Assembly (NCBI GenBank): GCA_036873755.1
Contig: JAVTVY010019498.1
Span: 1 to 64,000, forward strand
Source: Hanleya hanleyi
Lineage: Eukaryota > Mollusca > Polyplacophora > Lepidopleurida > Hanleyidae
DNA: 64,000 nucleotides
Reading direction: 5' to 3'
The position numbers and the translations under genes were made by a program. Below, in pieces: positions 44,047-56,894 of the stretch. Within the stretch, counting starts at the first letter, position 1; every line of letters starts with the position of its first letter. The notes below the pieces were generated by a model. The model was given only the letters and a program-made list of their open reading frames with translations, ran no database searches and was not told the origin of the DNA.

Positions 44047-45233
44047 GTACTTTTTTAAATTATCGGTGTACTTATACGACATAGTACATGGACGAGGCAA
44101 CACTTTAAAAAGGCGTAATTGGGACCGCTCTGTCGTGCCACACCGTCGTGATATGTCTGAAAATAGTCGACAGCCTATTTATTCACTGAATCAATCGCTC
44201 CTTCAGGGGTACTCGGCCAAATGCTCACACTGGGTCTTTATTTCGTTCATTATTCATCAGTACATGTTTATGTCACACACTCGAACCCCGTGACGAATCA
44301 AAAACCGCTTCAGATTTACGACGGAATTATGGGACGCAAATGCGTTTATTTTCGCTAATAGACCAGAAACCTGATGACGTTTTGTCCCTCTTCTAGCCCA
44401 AGATGCAATGTGCATCCATGACAATTGAATGGCAGGTGGGGATAATACAGTTGAATTTCTCTGTCACTGTCTCTGTCAAGCAACACGACTTTAGGTGCGC
44501 CAGGTTATATACAGGACTTCAATCCTTGTGACTCATGTAGGCCCTACTGTGCGTTGAAAAATTAATGATGTGTGTTAAATATATCTCCAGTTTACATAAG
44601 CGATGTTACATTTCAGCACAATTCACACCTGCCATGAATGGACGCACATTTCATCACGTGACAGTAAGAGGGATAAAACGCCATCAGGATTTTAGTCTGT
44701 TTATCTTCCCATTTTCATGTTAATTTTTAGGGGTTTTTTGACGTTCTTGCATACGAATTTGACTCGTTGTTCTGGGATATTATTTCTGAACCTCTCATTT
44801 TAATATACTCCCGCTTTGCGCTTGAGATGGTATGTACGATGACGAAGTAAAATTTGAAATGGGGCGACTTGGTGCTATATTAAAAAAAAACGTCAATTCT
44901 CGTTCAAGATATTATGTATGCGAGATATACCTTGTTATGACCAACTAGCTACATCCCTGGATTCTTGTTTTCAGACGAGATCAAATAAACAGTTACCAAG
45001 TTAACATTTATTTTCGCTCGAAATATACTTGGATCACTCCATTAATGTGTTTCGCCAGATTACTAGTAGATTGCTTATATGTACTGTTCCAATTCTTGAC
45101 AGATTTTATTTCGAAACAGTGCCCAACTGGCTGTAAGATATTTTCCACTAGTATCCTGTGTGTGTGCCTACATTTTGCATTTCTCTAATTCTTCGATAAA
45201 CTTGTCGGTAAAATCCGCATATATGTATCATGT
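44047..45233. other. No gene seen
   Basis: AT-rich, no recognisable ORF. It ends at the target duplication CTAACC of the MITE. Confidence 0.5.
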
Positions 45234-45239
45234 CTAACC

Positions 45240-45401
45240 TACGGAGCCGTAAAAGGGACATGCTCCGATCCGCACTTATTAACTGCGACCCTCAGTTAGT
45301 AAGTGCGGGTCGCAGTTAATAAGTGCGGGTCGCACTTAATAAGTGCGGCTCGTAGTTATTAACTGGGAGTATACCTCCAATGTCCCTTTTACGGCTCCGT
45401 A
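45240..45401. mobile_element. 162-bp MITE with 22-bp TIRs and 6-bp TSD
   Basis: TACGGAGCCGTAAAAGGGAC (first 20 of 22 bp) at 45240 is perfectly inverted at the right end, finishing at 45401. CTAACC flanks both sides (45234-45239 and 45402-45407). The interior is a tandem of AGTTAATAAGTGCGGGTCGC-like units. Non-coding and non-autonomous. Confidence 0.85.
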
Positions 45402-45921
45402 CTAACCCCCTTCATCTTTTCTGCAATTAAAGATTTTCATTTGGCTGTATATTTTGCACTTTATCAATAGGATTCTTTCTAAGTCTGTCTGTCTGTCTGT
45501 CTAGGTCAGCCACCAGGATTTGGTAAACTGTTGACACTTACACCCCAGCATCTGTGTACCGCTGCATGGCGACAAAACTGTGCTGAAGCCATTTTCGCAC
45601 CAGAATTGTGTTGAAAAAAACACAACATTGTTAAAATAAACACGAATTGGTGTTGAATTAGTTGATTTCAACAGTGTTGATTTCAACTGTTTGTTTTGAA
45701 TCCATTTTAGCACAACATTGTGTTAAAAACAGCACATTTTTTCGCCGTGTGTATTCTTACCCCAAGCATAATTTTTCGAAAACCTATTTCAAGCCTTTCC
45801 ACCAAAACAATAAATATTTGGAATACTAACTTGAATTATTTAGGTCTCTGTGAGATATCAGCGCAACTGTCGTCGTCGATGTGAAATATACTCTCAAAAC
45901 GCAAATATCAGATTTAACATC

Positions 45922-46047
45922 TAGAGAGGGAAAGCAGTTAGAAAGTGTTGTATTCACCACTTTCAAGTGTTAAATGCAACATTTGAGCTGTTGCGTCCAA
46001 CACTTAAAAAGTGGTGAAACAGCACTTTCCGAATGCTCTCCCTCCTC
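45922..46047. mobile_element. Small foldback (AACACTT/AAGTGGTG hairpin)
   Basis: AGAGAGGGAAAGCAGTTAGA on the left pairs with CGAATGCTCTCCCTCC on the right, and inner CACCACTTTCAAGTGTT with AACACTTAAAAAGTGGTG. About 125 bp in all. No clear target duplication was found. Confidence 0.6.
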
Positions 46048-47087
46048 CATGCCTCCTCAGAATCGACTTCCACAACGACTCGCGCATAGATTTTGAGACC
46101 GCGAGATTTTCTGGAAAGTTATTAACAGCCATGGTCGTGGGTTTATCGAATTTCTATTCAGAGCAAACTTAAAGTTGAGTCAAATGTATAGAATATTCTA
46201 GACATTGCAGTATTATTAAATCTGCAATGCTTGTCCATCCGTCCGTCTGTCTTTCTTTCTGTAACCCGAGAATCGTGTGTGTAGCAGAAGACAGTTTCTA
46301 TTTGAGGCATTGAAATAGAAGTGATACACTGCTACAAACCCCCTCTGGTCATAGTAAAGAATCATTCGCGACTGCTCCGCCTATTCCCTTGAAGTCATAG
46401 TACTTCGCGCATTAATGGTGTAAGGATTTTATAGCTCTCAGCTCTAAACCGTGATTCTCCGCATGTGAGGCACATCACATGCTGTAGGATGTGTTTTCCC
46501 TCACATAGTCCTCGTTGTATTTCTCCCTTATCGGGAGATAAAATATTTATCCAAATGAAATGATTATTCTCTTGATTCTACGCGCAGATGATCTCTTCGA
46601 ATTTGAGGTGTTTCTTCTGGTTTTTCTTCTCGAGCTGATCTCCTTTGTTAACAGAAGTCATACAGCTCACATGCGCTGTTCGAAATTTCGGCATGATGCT
46701 GTGCTTTCAACATGGATACCAAAATGGATTTCTAGCAGTCCGGGACGAGTTTCTAATGCCCTACATTATCCGAGACCGTGTCGAGGGAGTAAAGAATCAT
46801 GTTTTCATGGATAACTGTATATGAACAAAATAATAACAACTCCAGCTACAATCTGGAGTCTAAAATGGCCTAATTTATGGGAAGGTATGTTCCTGAAGAG
46901 AAACTATCCAATCTTACAGTTTTTCAGTCTCACTACAGAATAACATCTGGAAACTGATGGACTATAATCTCCAACGAACTTGTATCTGTCTAAATTGAAC
47001 ATATCAAGGACATTTTTCACATCATACTTATTTACTGATATGAAACCACGTCATAGAAGAGTGTGGATATGGCGTCTGACATGGCGT

Positions 47088-47557
47088 CTGATAAGAGGGT
47101 GAATCGAGTTTTGAAAAAATGTACATTACACCCTCCAGTGAACCTGCGTATGCTGGAGTTAATGTTTTACATAGGGCCACGAAAGAGGTCTGACCCATTA
47201 TTCCATTGTCGTTCACGTTACTGGTTGAGTCAGCAAGATGTGTATATTATTCGCAAACCAACTAGAAATGGTGGACAAGGGTGATGATCTGTGGCAAGCC
47301 GAGTTAGTAGATATGTCTTCTATCGAAGAGGAATGGGAATAATCATTTCATTCACACTTGTAATAGATGCCCTGTCCAAATACGCATGGCCTGTTCACGT
47401 GAAGGTGAAAAGGGAAGAGAGGGCAGTCAAAACCACCAGTAAAGTACCGAAAAACGACAAGAAACCGGCGTCTCTACAGACGGACGAGGGGAAGGAATTG
47501 TTAAACGCGAGAGTTAAGAGTTTTTCAAGTCTACTGAGATTTATTTCTACTATATGA
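47088..47557 (+). pseudogene. Polinton-type integrase relic
   Basis: Pieces in three frames align in order with the integrase at 62336. They are KMYITPSSEPAYAGVNVLHR (near 47113), YWLSQQDVYIIRKPTR (near 47220), LWQAELVDMSS (near 47290, first catalytic region), VIDALSKYAWPVHVK (near 47365) and LQTDEGKELLNARVKSF (near 47474, second catalytic Asp). It has at least two frameshifts and breaks off before the catalytic Glu. It is a different, more diverged lineage from the copy at 62336. The reverse-transcriptase fragment at 47570 follows directly, so the 3' half was lost. Confidence 0.8.
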
Positions 47558-47569
47558 AAAACGAAAAAA

Positions 47570-47870
47570 ATTACAAGCGCCTGGTCCGTCATTCATAATT
47601 CACCCGTCGTCCATTAGAGAATATCCGCGTCCATAATCCAAAGACCTATTCCATATTCCATATAACAGCATTAGCACCAAATTCAAAAAGACAATCATAG
47701 TATACATAAACTTAGGCTAGTTTCCTGCAAGAGATAAGCGGTCAACAGTTTTCAGTGATGCCGACAAGACTTCACGATGTTCCAAACTATCAAATCCGTA
47801 TCACTGATCAGTATTCTTAATCCATATGATATTCGTTGTAAAGTCGTCATCTAGAGAATGATGTATCTCC
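47570..47870 (-). repeat. 3'-tail fragment of the YIDD reverse-transcriptase element
   Basis: It starts at ATTACAAGCGCCTGGTCCG and shares TTAGAGAATATCCGCGTCC, 'GCGGTCAACAGTTTTC' and 'CGCTGATCAGTATTCTTAAT'-type sequence with the other copies. Only the tail is present. Confidence 0.75.
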
Positions 47871-47947
47871 CTAATGTCAGGCTTTAGGATCATTCGTCGT
47901 TTGCCTGGACATGCGATTGTTAAAAAGGGGACTGACATGAATGACTA

Positions 47948-49075
47948 AATTACAAACGTCTGCTCCGTCATTTATAATTCAGCCGTCGTCCATTAGAGAA
48001 TATCCGCGTCCATAATCCGAAGACCTATTCCATATTCCATATAACAGTATTAGCACTAAATTCAAAAAGACAATCATAGTATACATGAACATAGGCTTGT
48101 TTCCTGCAAGAGAGAAGCGGTCAACAGTTTTCAATGATGCCGACAAGACATCATGATGTTCCAAAAATATCCAATCCGTATCGCTGATCAGTATTCTTAA
48201 TCGTTGTAATTCGTTGTAAAGTCATCAAAAGAATGATGTATCTCAGTCACGCTTTGATTGTGACTGTTCATAGGAGTACCATGAGGATCTTGAAGTACAT
48301 GGGTTCATACGGCCCCTAGCCCCGGGTTAAGCGGAATTAGACACAAATTACGAAACGTATCGCCAAATTTGAGAAACTTTGAGTGGAGGCGCTTGGTGGT
48401 GTAGCCTTGTTTTATAAGTTTCTGCAACAATGTGTTGTGACGTTGATTAAAATCGTCACATTTCAAACAGGATCTAGCAAATGCGACTAGGCGTGATATG
48501 TATACGCCATATGCAGGTCCCACTGGAATATTACTGTCAAGAAAGGGATAGTGTACGATCTCTTTTGTCATACAGTCGGCGAGAGAGAAGGCCCGCTTCA
48601 TTTTCTTATAGAGATATAGGTCTAAATATGATGTGCCTGTAGGGTTATCTGTAGCTTCCTTCAAATCCAGTGAAGGTGGATATATATCCTTCACTGCGTC
48701 ATTTATATAGCGATTATCCACAGCGAGAAGATCGTCTATATAGCATTTGGTGAATGAGAAGGAACGGGCTTTGAATGGATCGGTTTTTGAAAGCGCCTGC
48801 ATATAGTCATATTCATAAGAGAACAAAGAAACATCCCATGAATGATATCTCTTGTATGTAGTAGAGCTAAATAATGCTTTATGACTTCCGACATTAATAT
48901 ATCTATTTTCTTCAACACATATACTATCAATGAACTTAGACGGACAATACGGTCCTGATATATTGTAGTATAGAGAGTCGAGAAATCCCATGTGGATACA
49001 TGTCTGTACGGTATGTTCTGATGTTGGCATCAAACTTTTTCGTAAGACATTTTGAGTTTTTCAATATCCACATAC
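47948..49075 (-). pseudogene. Deleted reverse transcriptase with 3' tail
   Basis: The minus-strand frame from 49033 to 48305 is open for 242 codons but lacks about 40 internal codons relative to the copy at 58656-58866. WDVSLF is joined directly to SYEYDYM, removing the GIPxGTN motif. Retained are KCYIDDLLAVDN (catalytic YIDD), DIYPPSLDL, SYLDLYLYK, NIPVGPAYGVYIS and KLIKQGYTTKRL. A frame slip in the finger region (KKMKRAFSLADCMTKE) replaces the RLYDKRDD segment. The conserved tail with the small frame at 47979-48164 follows. It is inactive. Confidence 0.8.
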
Positions 49076-49084
49076 ATTAGCAAA

Positions 49085-49545
49085 TCTAGCAAATGCTACT
49101 AGGCGAGATATGTATACGCCATATTACAGTTCAAGCAGGTACAGTTTACGATGTATAAATGGTAAACACCTCTATTGTTTGCGATTTTTTCCAACGTTCT
49201 TTGTTCTTGGTGAGGTCAAACCAGTCAGCGAGTACTTTAGGTTCAACTTTTTCTCGCTTTGGCCACTCGATAACATGCTCTTCCAATGTAGTCAGGACTA
49301 TCTTCTGGTCGGTCTTAAGGTTTATTTCTCTCGGCTCTCTATATTTTGGTCTTCATCACTCACAATATCAAGGTCACCAGTGACAACATGCTTGCAACGT
49401 GTATAGATAAAGTTCGACGATTCACAATCACAAATATATCCTCCAGACCTGTACGAGTTCCGGTCGAACTCCTTGACAGCATTGGTGTAATTGGATATTT
49501 TGGTGGCTATAGACTTAGTATTCTTACAGATAATCGATGCCATGA
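49085..49545 (-). pseudogene. N-terminal region of the same reverse-transcriptase family
   Basis: Minus-strand 49543-49322 reads CDCESSNFIYTRCKHVVTGD and then LDIV, a Cys-containing motif I recall N-terminal to this type of reverse transcriptase in invertebrate predictions. After a stop the homology continues in another frame with LEEHVIEWPKREKVEPKVLA down to about 49150. It then jumps to the GVYISRLVAFA region at 49085-49125, so the palm domain is deleted. Confidence 0.55.
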
Positions 49546-49549
49546 TGGA

Positions 49550-51200
49550 TGATGAAGTGGCTTATACGTATTAGATTTGTATACTGTAGATGAATGCTAG
49601 GTACGATTTAAAATTATTCCACTCATCCTAGGATAAATATTAGCGTCCAACTTTCCTCAAATCATGTCGAGATAAATTTATTCCCATATTTTTGGGGTCA
49701 TCTATATATACTCATCCCGTCATATCGTTGAGGTAGTTGAAATGTTAACGGATCGATCATTGATTATAGAATGACGGCTAAATGTTTTGAGATAACTTAT
49801 ATAGGACGAGGATATTTTCTTCTGGGTGCATGACTATGTCTCGTTGAAATAAATCCTTGGATTTGGTAATAGATACCCGAAACTGCTACTAAAATCACAG
49901 TCTAGAGATTGTTATTTTAATGACCGACTGTAAGATTCTGTATAATTGTATCAATAAAATATACAAGGATGACGTCTAGGTAGGGGGTAACCGTCGGCAG
50001 AAATGATACGGGGTATCCACGTGTATGAATTTCACGTAAACGAAGGGGAATATAACACAGTGAAGTTGTGACGTTATGGTTGCTTTATCTACTGCTCAGG
50101 TAAACCTGTTTCAAAAGGGACCTTCGCCATTACTGATTAGTGTATCTCGAATAGAGAGCAATACACGTATACATTATCCATTTCTGTAGTTTTACGTTGT
50201 GTAGTTATATCGAATAGAGCGATAGACCGCAACCCAGCCAATGTTAATGGTCGTTTCAATTGAATTCTAAAATCCCATCCATTATTTTTAGGATAGATTG
50301 GCAGCCTAACATCATACGTTGACTCATGATGGTTACACGAGTTGTGACGTGGTGAGCATCATCGCTCTGTATTTATAGCCTTTGCTTCATCTTTCGCCCG
50401 AAAGCTTTATAATACTGACAAATGCTATTCGGAATTGGTTCGGGTAAGCGTTTGTACATATCTCTACTATACAACTGTAATACATGAGCGTCATCTGTTT
50501 ACTAATTCATCAGCCATCATGGCGCTGGTTATGTCTGTAAATCTCCAGAGGATAAACAACACTTGCTGGGATTCTAAGCACATATCTCAGAATTTCTCCC
50601 ATTTTATTCCATCAACAGCTTTGCCTATGGAATAGATATAGAGCCTGCCATATGTTCTGAGCGTTATTCCCTATATCGTGGTTTTATTGTTGAAGAGGGT
50701 AGGTCCGTGATATCAGCATACACTGACTCTTGTCCGTGTAACCAAGTATATTTGACGCATGAAACGACGCATCGTATAGTTATACAAAGGAACTATTCTA
50801 CTTCATGATTGGTTGATAGTATTATAATTCTCAGGAACTTCTTTTATCTTCAACTGAGTATTAGTACTACAGATCATACTTTCTCTCGATCGGCTACTCT
50901 CGGTAGAATGCAGTATGATCTGTATTGCGGTGAATGCAACTAATAGACAAGCGATGGTATTAGGGATGAGTGTTATACGTATATACTTCCGCCAATACGA
51001 TAATCTTGCGAGATTAGACCCGCAGATATCCATTTTTACACGTCTTCGCCAGTCAGTATATGTTGTTATAATGATAGTTCAGGTGAATGTATGTCAGTTG
51101 TGTCGTTTTTACTTGATCAGGGGTTGGTTACCCAAATATTGAATGAAATTGAACAGTCTATTCACTTAACTAAGTGATATGTTTTCCCGCGTGTTTCCTC
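49550..51200. other. No gene seen
   Basis: AT-rich. A 76-codon minus-strand frame at 50803-51033 has one hydrophobic stretch (IACLLVAFTAIQIIL) that could be a membrane segment of a relic Polinton small protein, given the integrase/polymerase relic next to it; evidence is weak. Confidence 0.4.
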
Positions 51201-51205
51201 CGTCT

Positions 51206-51820
51206 TCAAATATTTTTCTTCAAAGATTTCGTAACCACTTGCAGTTCCCATAAATGGAAGGTCTCTTTAAACTCTTCACCATTCATGTCGGTCGCCTTAT
51301 AAACAAGTACAATTCTAAGTAAACGATGATTAATCTCAAATATCTGTTCTGCCCAATTAAGGAAATAACCCTTATCGAACGTTTTCGTGATTATACTTTT
51401 GCGAATTTGATGACCGATACTGAACTGATAACAATTTTTAGAATTGCCCCCTCCACCCCTCCCCCTTTTAACGGGGCCGTATAAATTTATTCTGATCTTC
51501 GTTTCGCTCGTTTCATCGACGTCTTTTGGAGCCATTTTGATACACCTATGATGAGCAAGCTGGAGCATAAATTTCTCAAAAGAGCAAAAGAAGGGGATAA
51601 AGGAAAGGGGCAAAAAAACATGATAAAGGACGAAAAATATGGTATTTTGCTGAAGAGTTGCCCAAAGGGCGATAACTGAAGAAGCAAAATGCAATTGAAT
51701 GTCTGATTGTTCATAATAAAAAAATAAGCACCTGGAAATGGGTCCCCAAGAGGGCATTCCCAGTGAAGATGTGAACATGAAACTGTCCGTATCAGAGTAC
51801 AGAAGGCGGAATAGCTGCAT
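51206..51820 (-). pseudogene. Chimeric Polinton relic: PolB motif C + integrase C-terminus
   Basis: An open minus-strand frame of 204 codons. Residues 6-16 read LLYSDTDSFMF, the YxDTDS catalytic motif of family-B DNA polymerase as found in Polintons. Residues 90-200 match the C-terminal half of Polinton integrases: HHRCIKMAPKDV, IRINLYGPV, FDKGYFLNWAEQIFEI and GEEFKETFHLWELQVV, comparable with YLPNWSDDHF and GTFYEMELQPVV at 62336-63409. The middle is hydrophobic filler. Two genes separated in a normal element are joined here by deletion. No chromodomain follows. It is non-functional as either enzyme. Confidence 0.7.
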
Positions 51821-53525
51821 TATTTGGCTTTATCATTATTTTTGTATTTTCCACTATTTGTGTAAAAAAAATTCTTGTCTGTTGGGAATTAGAGAAATAA
51901 CGGCGAATTAGATAATAATGACATATTAGATCCAAACCAAACGGCAGTTGCGACTGGTAAGGTATCAATGCGATATTTCCCCAAAAAGTCACACAAAGGG
52001 AGATAAACACCTCCGGAATTATAGATTATTGATAGCAAGCAATCAAAACCTGCAAAATTGGAGACGCTATCCATCTAAGAGAATATGGGGGGCCGTAATT
52101 GCTGCTGGCAGCAATATTTATACATGTATATAGGCTATAGGCAATTTTGACATAAGTGTTAAATTTACGCAATTAGGAGTCATAATTAGCTTTATTGTGT
52201 TGGCAAACATAACCCATGCTCTCTGTACATATTCTGTGCTAGATAGATGTTGGTATTTTGAAGGAAAATGGGGAAATTATGTCATTTTAGTGGTGAAAAA
52301 CATGGTACAATAGTGCGTTATGATTATGACCAAAACGCATTGAAAAGACACCGTGGAATGGAAATAATGACGCGTGCTATTCCGTAAATGTGAAAGGGCT
52401 ATTGTTCTAAATCTCCTAGGACTCAAACCTGGTATCCTCTAGAGAATGGCATTTGCAGTAGTTTTGCTTAACAACCACAAACAACATTGAAATAGCACAT
52501 GTGCAATGCGTTAATTATTCGCACAAATTGGATTTTACAGACTACGTGAAAGGTTTACGGACAACGCAACATGTTGGCAGAAGTTTATCGATGTGTTTTT
52601 TAATGAAATGATGCAGTAAAAACATGAACTTGAACAAACATGAATTGCAGGCAAGCACCTAAAAGGTGCGTGGACCCCTCAGCCTGTTTTTTTTTAGTCA
52701 AGTAGGATCTGAGCTGCATCTAGAGCCAATTTAGTTTCGGAAAACATATGGGCGCCCAAAACTCAAATGAAACAAAAAACGAAAGTGTTGTTGTTGTTCA
52801 ATTTGAAAGGATTTCTGAAGGAAATACTCCTAGAAAAGCTTCTGGGAGCCTCAATATCGATCTGATTGCATAGCTGTGTATTGAATTTCATGTTAATAAA
52901 CCTCTGTTTTGTGATTGATCACAGGCTCTTTGCGCCGAAATTCACTTAAAAAAATTGGACCCTCAATAATGAATTAAGAAAAGGAACTGGGAGTTTGGGA
53001 TCGGAACCTGCAAAAAATCCTTGGATACCGTATATAACAGACTTCGGTTTCACGTGAGTGGTGTGCTGGGATTACAGCATGCAAGAAAGTGTAGCTCTAT
53101 CAGTGGCAATTTATGCATTGCACAAGTGTGATAACAAGTAAACACACTGATTGACACAGGCCCACCCTTATCATTATTGGGGGGGGGGGGGGGCATAAGC
53201 TCCAGGTATGCAAACTGGTTCAAAATTGCCCAGAGTCAGGCTAAAAATGGGTTCTCCTAATCACTCGTTTTAAATAATTTCCAAGGTACATTAACATGTT
53301 TGGTGACAAAAATTGAAGCATTATGTTGTACCAGTTGAATGTGTGGACACAAATATGGTTCATGCAAAAGTTTTAGGATAAATCATATGACGTAGAATAG
53401 AATGATTTAATAGCAAAATTAAAGAAAAATGTTGTCCTTCATTGAATGAGAATCTTGAATGGACCAGGCTTTCTTGTATCAGGGAACCTTTAAAATTCAC
53501 ACTGAAACATGCAACCAATGGTTCC
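51821..53525. other. No gene seen
   Basis: AT-rich with a run of about 16 G near 53180. A 70-bp block at 52540-52610 (ACTACGTGA, ACAACGCAACATGTTGGCAG, AAGTTTATCGATG) is repeated, diverged, at 54025-54095. Confidence 0.45.
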
Positions 53526-53526
53526 C

Positions 53527-53950
53527 GATGGGCATAGATAACAGTGCAAAAGCTAAGCCATCAATAAATAATAATAAAAAAAAATAAATAAAAAATTATG
53601 AAATCATCACAGCCATCTGAAAATCTAATCATTTCATGAGTCAACATTCAGGAAGCTCTCACCAAAGTTTTGTCAGGCCCTACTTGATAGATCTGCAGAT
53701 ATTCAGCGGACAAGAGCATGTTGATGGGCTTAGATAACAGTGCAAAAGCTGGGCCATCAATAAATAATAAAAAAAATAAAAAAATCATGAAATCATCATA
53801 GCCATCTGTAAATCTAATCATTTCATCAGTCAACATTCAGGAAGCTCTCACCAAAGTTTGGTCAGGCACGACTTCATAGATCTGCAGATATTCAGCGGAC
53901 AAGAACATGTTGACGGACGGACGGACGGACGGACGCTAGGACGGACGGAC
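53527..53950. repeat. 196-bp direct duplication plus GGAC microsatellite
   Basis: Two units starting GGGC(A/T)TAGATAACAGTGC at 53531 and 53727 share GAAATCATCA, 'AACATTCAGGAAGCTCTCAC' and TAGATCTGCAGATATTCAGC. The second ends in (GGAC)n at 53913-53950. Confidence 0.8.
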
Positions 53951-55221
53951 GTACGTACATGGCAACGACAAGACCCCACAGCCCTATGGGCTGCGCTTTG
54001 ACTATTCGTACAATTTTTCTTTTCACGGACTACGTGACATGTTTATGGCAACGCGAGATGTTAGCGGAAGTTTATCAATGTATTTCCAGTCCCAAAATTT
54101 GGGTCATAAATACATGTTCGTGTCTGAACCTGCACTACTATATAAGCTCATGAAATCAATATTTACATGCAGAATGCAGTTTACAAAACTGCATTGGGTC
54201 GTATGGACTTCAGGGTTGGTGTTCTGGAATCTTCGCGTTAGAAATACGCAGTTTCTCATCGGGAATTAGCGTCAATGTCGCATATGTCAAAAACTGTCCT
54301 CCAATGTAGATAATATTACGAACACATAATAATAATTTGGAAAGCATAATTAGTTTAAAACATATATCACTTTATCTGTGAAGTCTTGAATGGACAGCTA
54401 TCTGTCGTCTGAATCTGTCTCGGAAGCTGAGCTTTAGCGGGCTTCTGTCTGTCCACGAAATTATATGAGGATCCAGGTTCTCCGTGTTTTACAAGTGCGC
54501 TTTAGGCTGGGATTTCTGCTTTTCTACAAACCCATTTAAGCATATGACTATCTGAAATGACGACGACTTACAAAATGGAGCTACGTTATCGCTCAAAAGG
54601 CATTCGCAGTGCCGAAGTGGATACACTGTATAAGAGATACGCGCAATGCACGGAGATAATCCAAGTTCAATGTCTAAGACGGGATGATCGAATGCTCTGC
54701 TCTTGAATATCCATGATCAATACAATTACCTCAAAGGACAAACGTACCGCTCAGTCTACCTAACAATATAATGCAATACGTATCTCAGTTGTAAACAGGA
54801 ATGACCTAATATCTGATTATTCGACCATTATTTATTGTTGATAATGACCCTTTCATCACGTAGGGCGATTGAAGGTATGCATGCTATTCTTGCTATGCAA
54901 CTTGGTGCCCAAATCAAGGTATTCAATCGTATTTTACTACTGAACTCTTCAAACATTTTAATTATGAATATGCATGAACTACTTGCTACACTGCTTGGAA
55001 TTCGGCGCCACACGCTGTCAGTCGAAAAGGCTCCATTTCGGTAGATACACTTCAACTAAGTATGCTCTTCTGATTTTCCGACAATACTGTCTGCTGTAGA
55101 TCAAGGCGAATAACGCTGTATGCAGATTGGGGATTTGATATATGAAGATGCTTTACTCGATATCCCAGCTTCATATCACACCATTACTGCCGAATATATG
55201 TAGGTTTTTATGAAAATGAGT
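53951..55221. other. No gene seen
   Basis: Short overlapping ORFs on both strands, none with a motif. It precedes the 509-bp tandem array. Confidence 0.45.
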
Positions 55222-56470
55222 AAAATTACAACACATATAAGGGAAGTGGGAAGAGGTGCCGACATACTGACTGCGTCACATGACTTCACAGAATAGTCCT
55301 CTAGTTAACCTATTCTAAAGCACATACCAAGAATCTAACGATTCGTGATATGTGTTGTATCTCAGGTACGCTTTTATTGTACCTGTTCATGTGGCAACTT
55401 CGATGATATGACCACATGGCCCCTAGCACCGGCATAAGCGGTATTAGATACAAATCTAGAGAGCTATGATGGAAATGCTCTGACAACTCGTATACTGGTA
55501 CTTGGTGAGCTGTTTCGCTGTGACAACTCGTACATTGGAGATTGGTGAGCTGTATCGTCGTCAGATGTAAATGACGGCATTTAACACAAAAGACTAGTCT
55601 GTAAGGCCCGATGTCGACCCAGCATCAACTTCCCACAAATGCCAACATATATCAAAGACCAAAAGGTCTGTACAGGGGGCGGGCCTCGGGAACGAAACGT
55701 CCACTAGCAGAATCTCGCCATATACAGGAAAAAATTACAACACATATAAGGGAAGTGGGAAGAGGTGCCGACATACTGACTGCGTCACATGACTTCACAG
55801 AATAGTCTTCTGGTTAACCTATTCTAAAGCACATACCAAGAATCTAACGATTCGTGATATGTGTTGTATCTCAGGTACGCTTTTATTGTACCTGTTCATG
55901 TGGCAACTTGGATGATATGACCACATGGCCCCTAGCACCGGCATAAGCGGTATTAGATACAAATCTAGAGAACTATGATGGAAATGCTCTGACAACTCGT
56001 ATACTGGTAATTGGTGAGCTGTTTCGCTGTGACAACTCGTACATTTGAGATTGGTGAGCTGTATCGTCGTCAGATGTAAATGACGGCATTTAACACAAAA
56101 TACTAGTCTGTAAGGCCCGATGTCGACCCAGCATCAACTTCCCACAAGTGCCAACATATATAAAGGACCAAAAGGTCTGTACAGGGGGCGGGCCTCGGGG
56201 ACGAAACGTCCACCAGCAGAATCTCGCCATATACAGGAAAAAACCACAACACATATAAGGGAAGTGGGAAGAGGTGCCGACATACTGACTGCGTCACATG
56301 ACTTCACAGAATAGTCCTCTAGTTAACCTATTCTAAAGCACATACCAAGAATCTAACGATTCGTGATATGTGTTGTATCTCAGGTACGCTTTTATTGTAC
56401 CTGTTCATGTGGCAACTTCGATGATATGACCACATGGCCCCTAGCACCGGCATAAGCGGTATTAGATACA
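55222..56470. repeat. 509-bp tandem array, about 2.45 copies
   Basis: Units start at 55222, 55731 and 56240 (AAAA(T/C)(T/C)ACAACACATATAAG). Each carries CGGCCCCTAGCACCGG-like sequence (TGGCCCCTAGCACCGGCATA), which is found downstream of the reverse-transcriptase genes, and a 64-codon frame (MSTQHQLPT...TASHDFTE) seen at 55611 and 56120. Copies differ at only a few bases. Tandem arrangements of element parts are known for Penelope-like retroelements; that origin is an inference. Confidence 0.85.
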
Positions 56471-56894
56471 AGACAATTTTAAAAGCTGCATGGATTCCTG
56501 TGAGACAGAAGTGTTCAATCGTCAGGAATAATTCCAGCAAGACCTTGTGACGTCCATGACATTCAAACAATAGAAAGGACCTGGCGCGGTTTGGTGAGAT
56601 TCTGGTCTCCATGATGTGCAGTTTGGGGTGCCAAATAAGTTACCGGTACGCACAACATTTTTTAGTGGGTTTCATTTATATTAAGTAATTTTTACGCCCT
56701 GAGCGTCAGGATTTATGAATAGTTCTTTTATTTTTTTTTATAGTGGAAGGTATAAGTATATATAAGAAATGGTATTCAAAATATCAATAACTTTACCCAG
56801 CCCACACGGACTTATTATCTATACTCTTATATAAATATTATTATAATATCACGTGGTACGCGCAAAATACAGCTCATCTCTACGTTTACAATTG

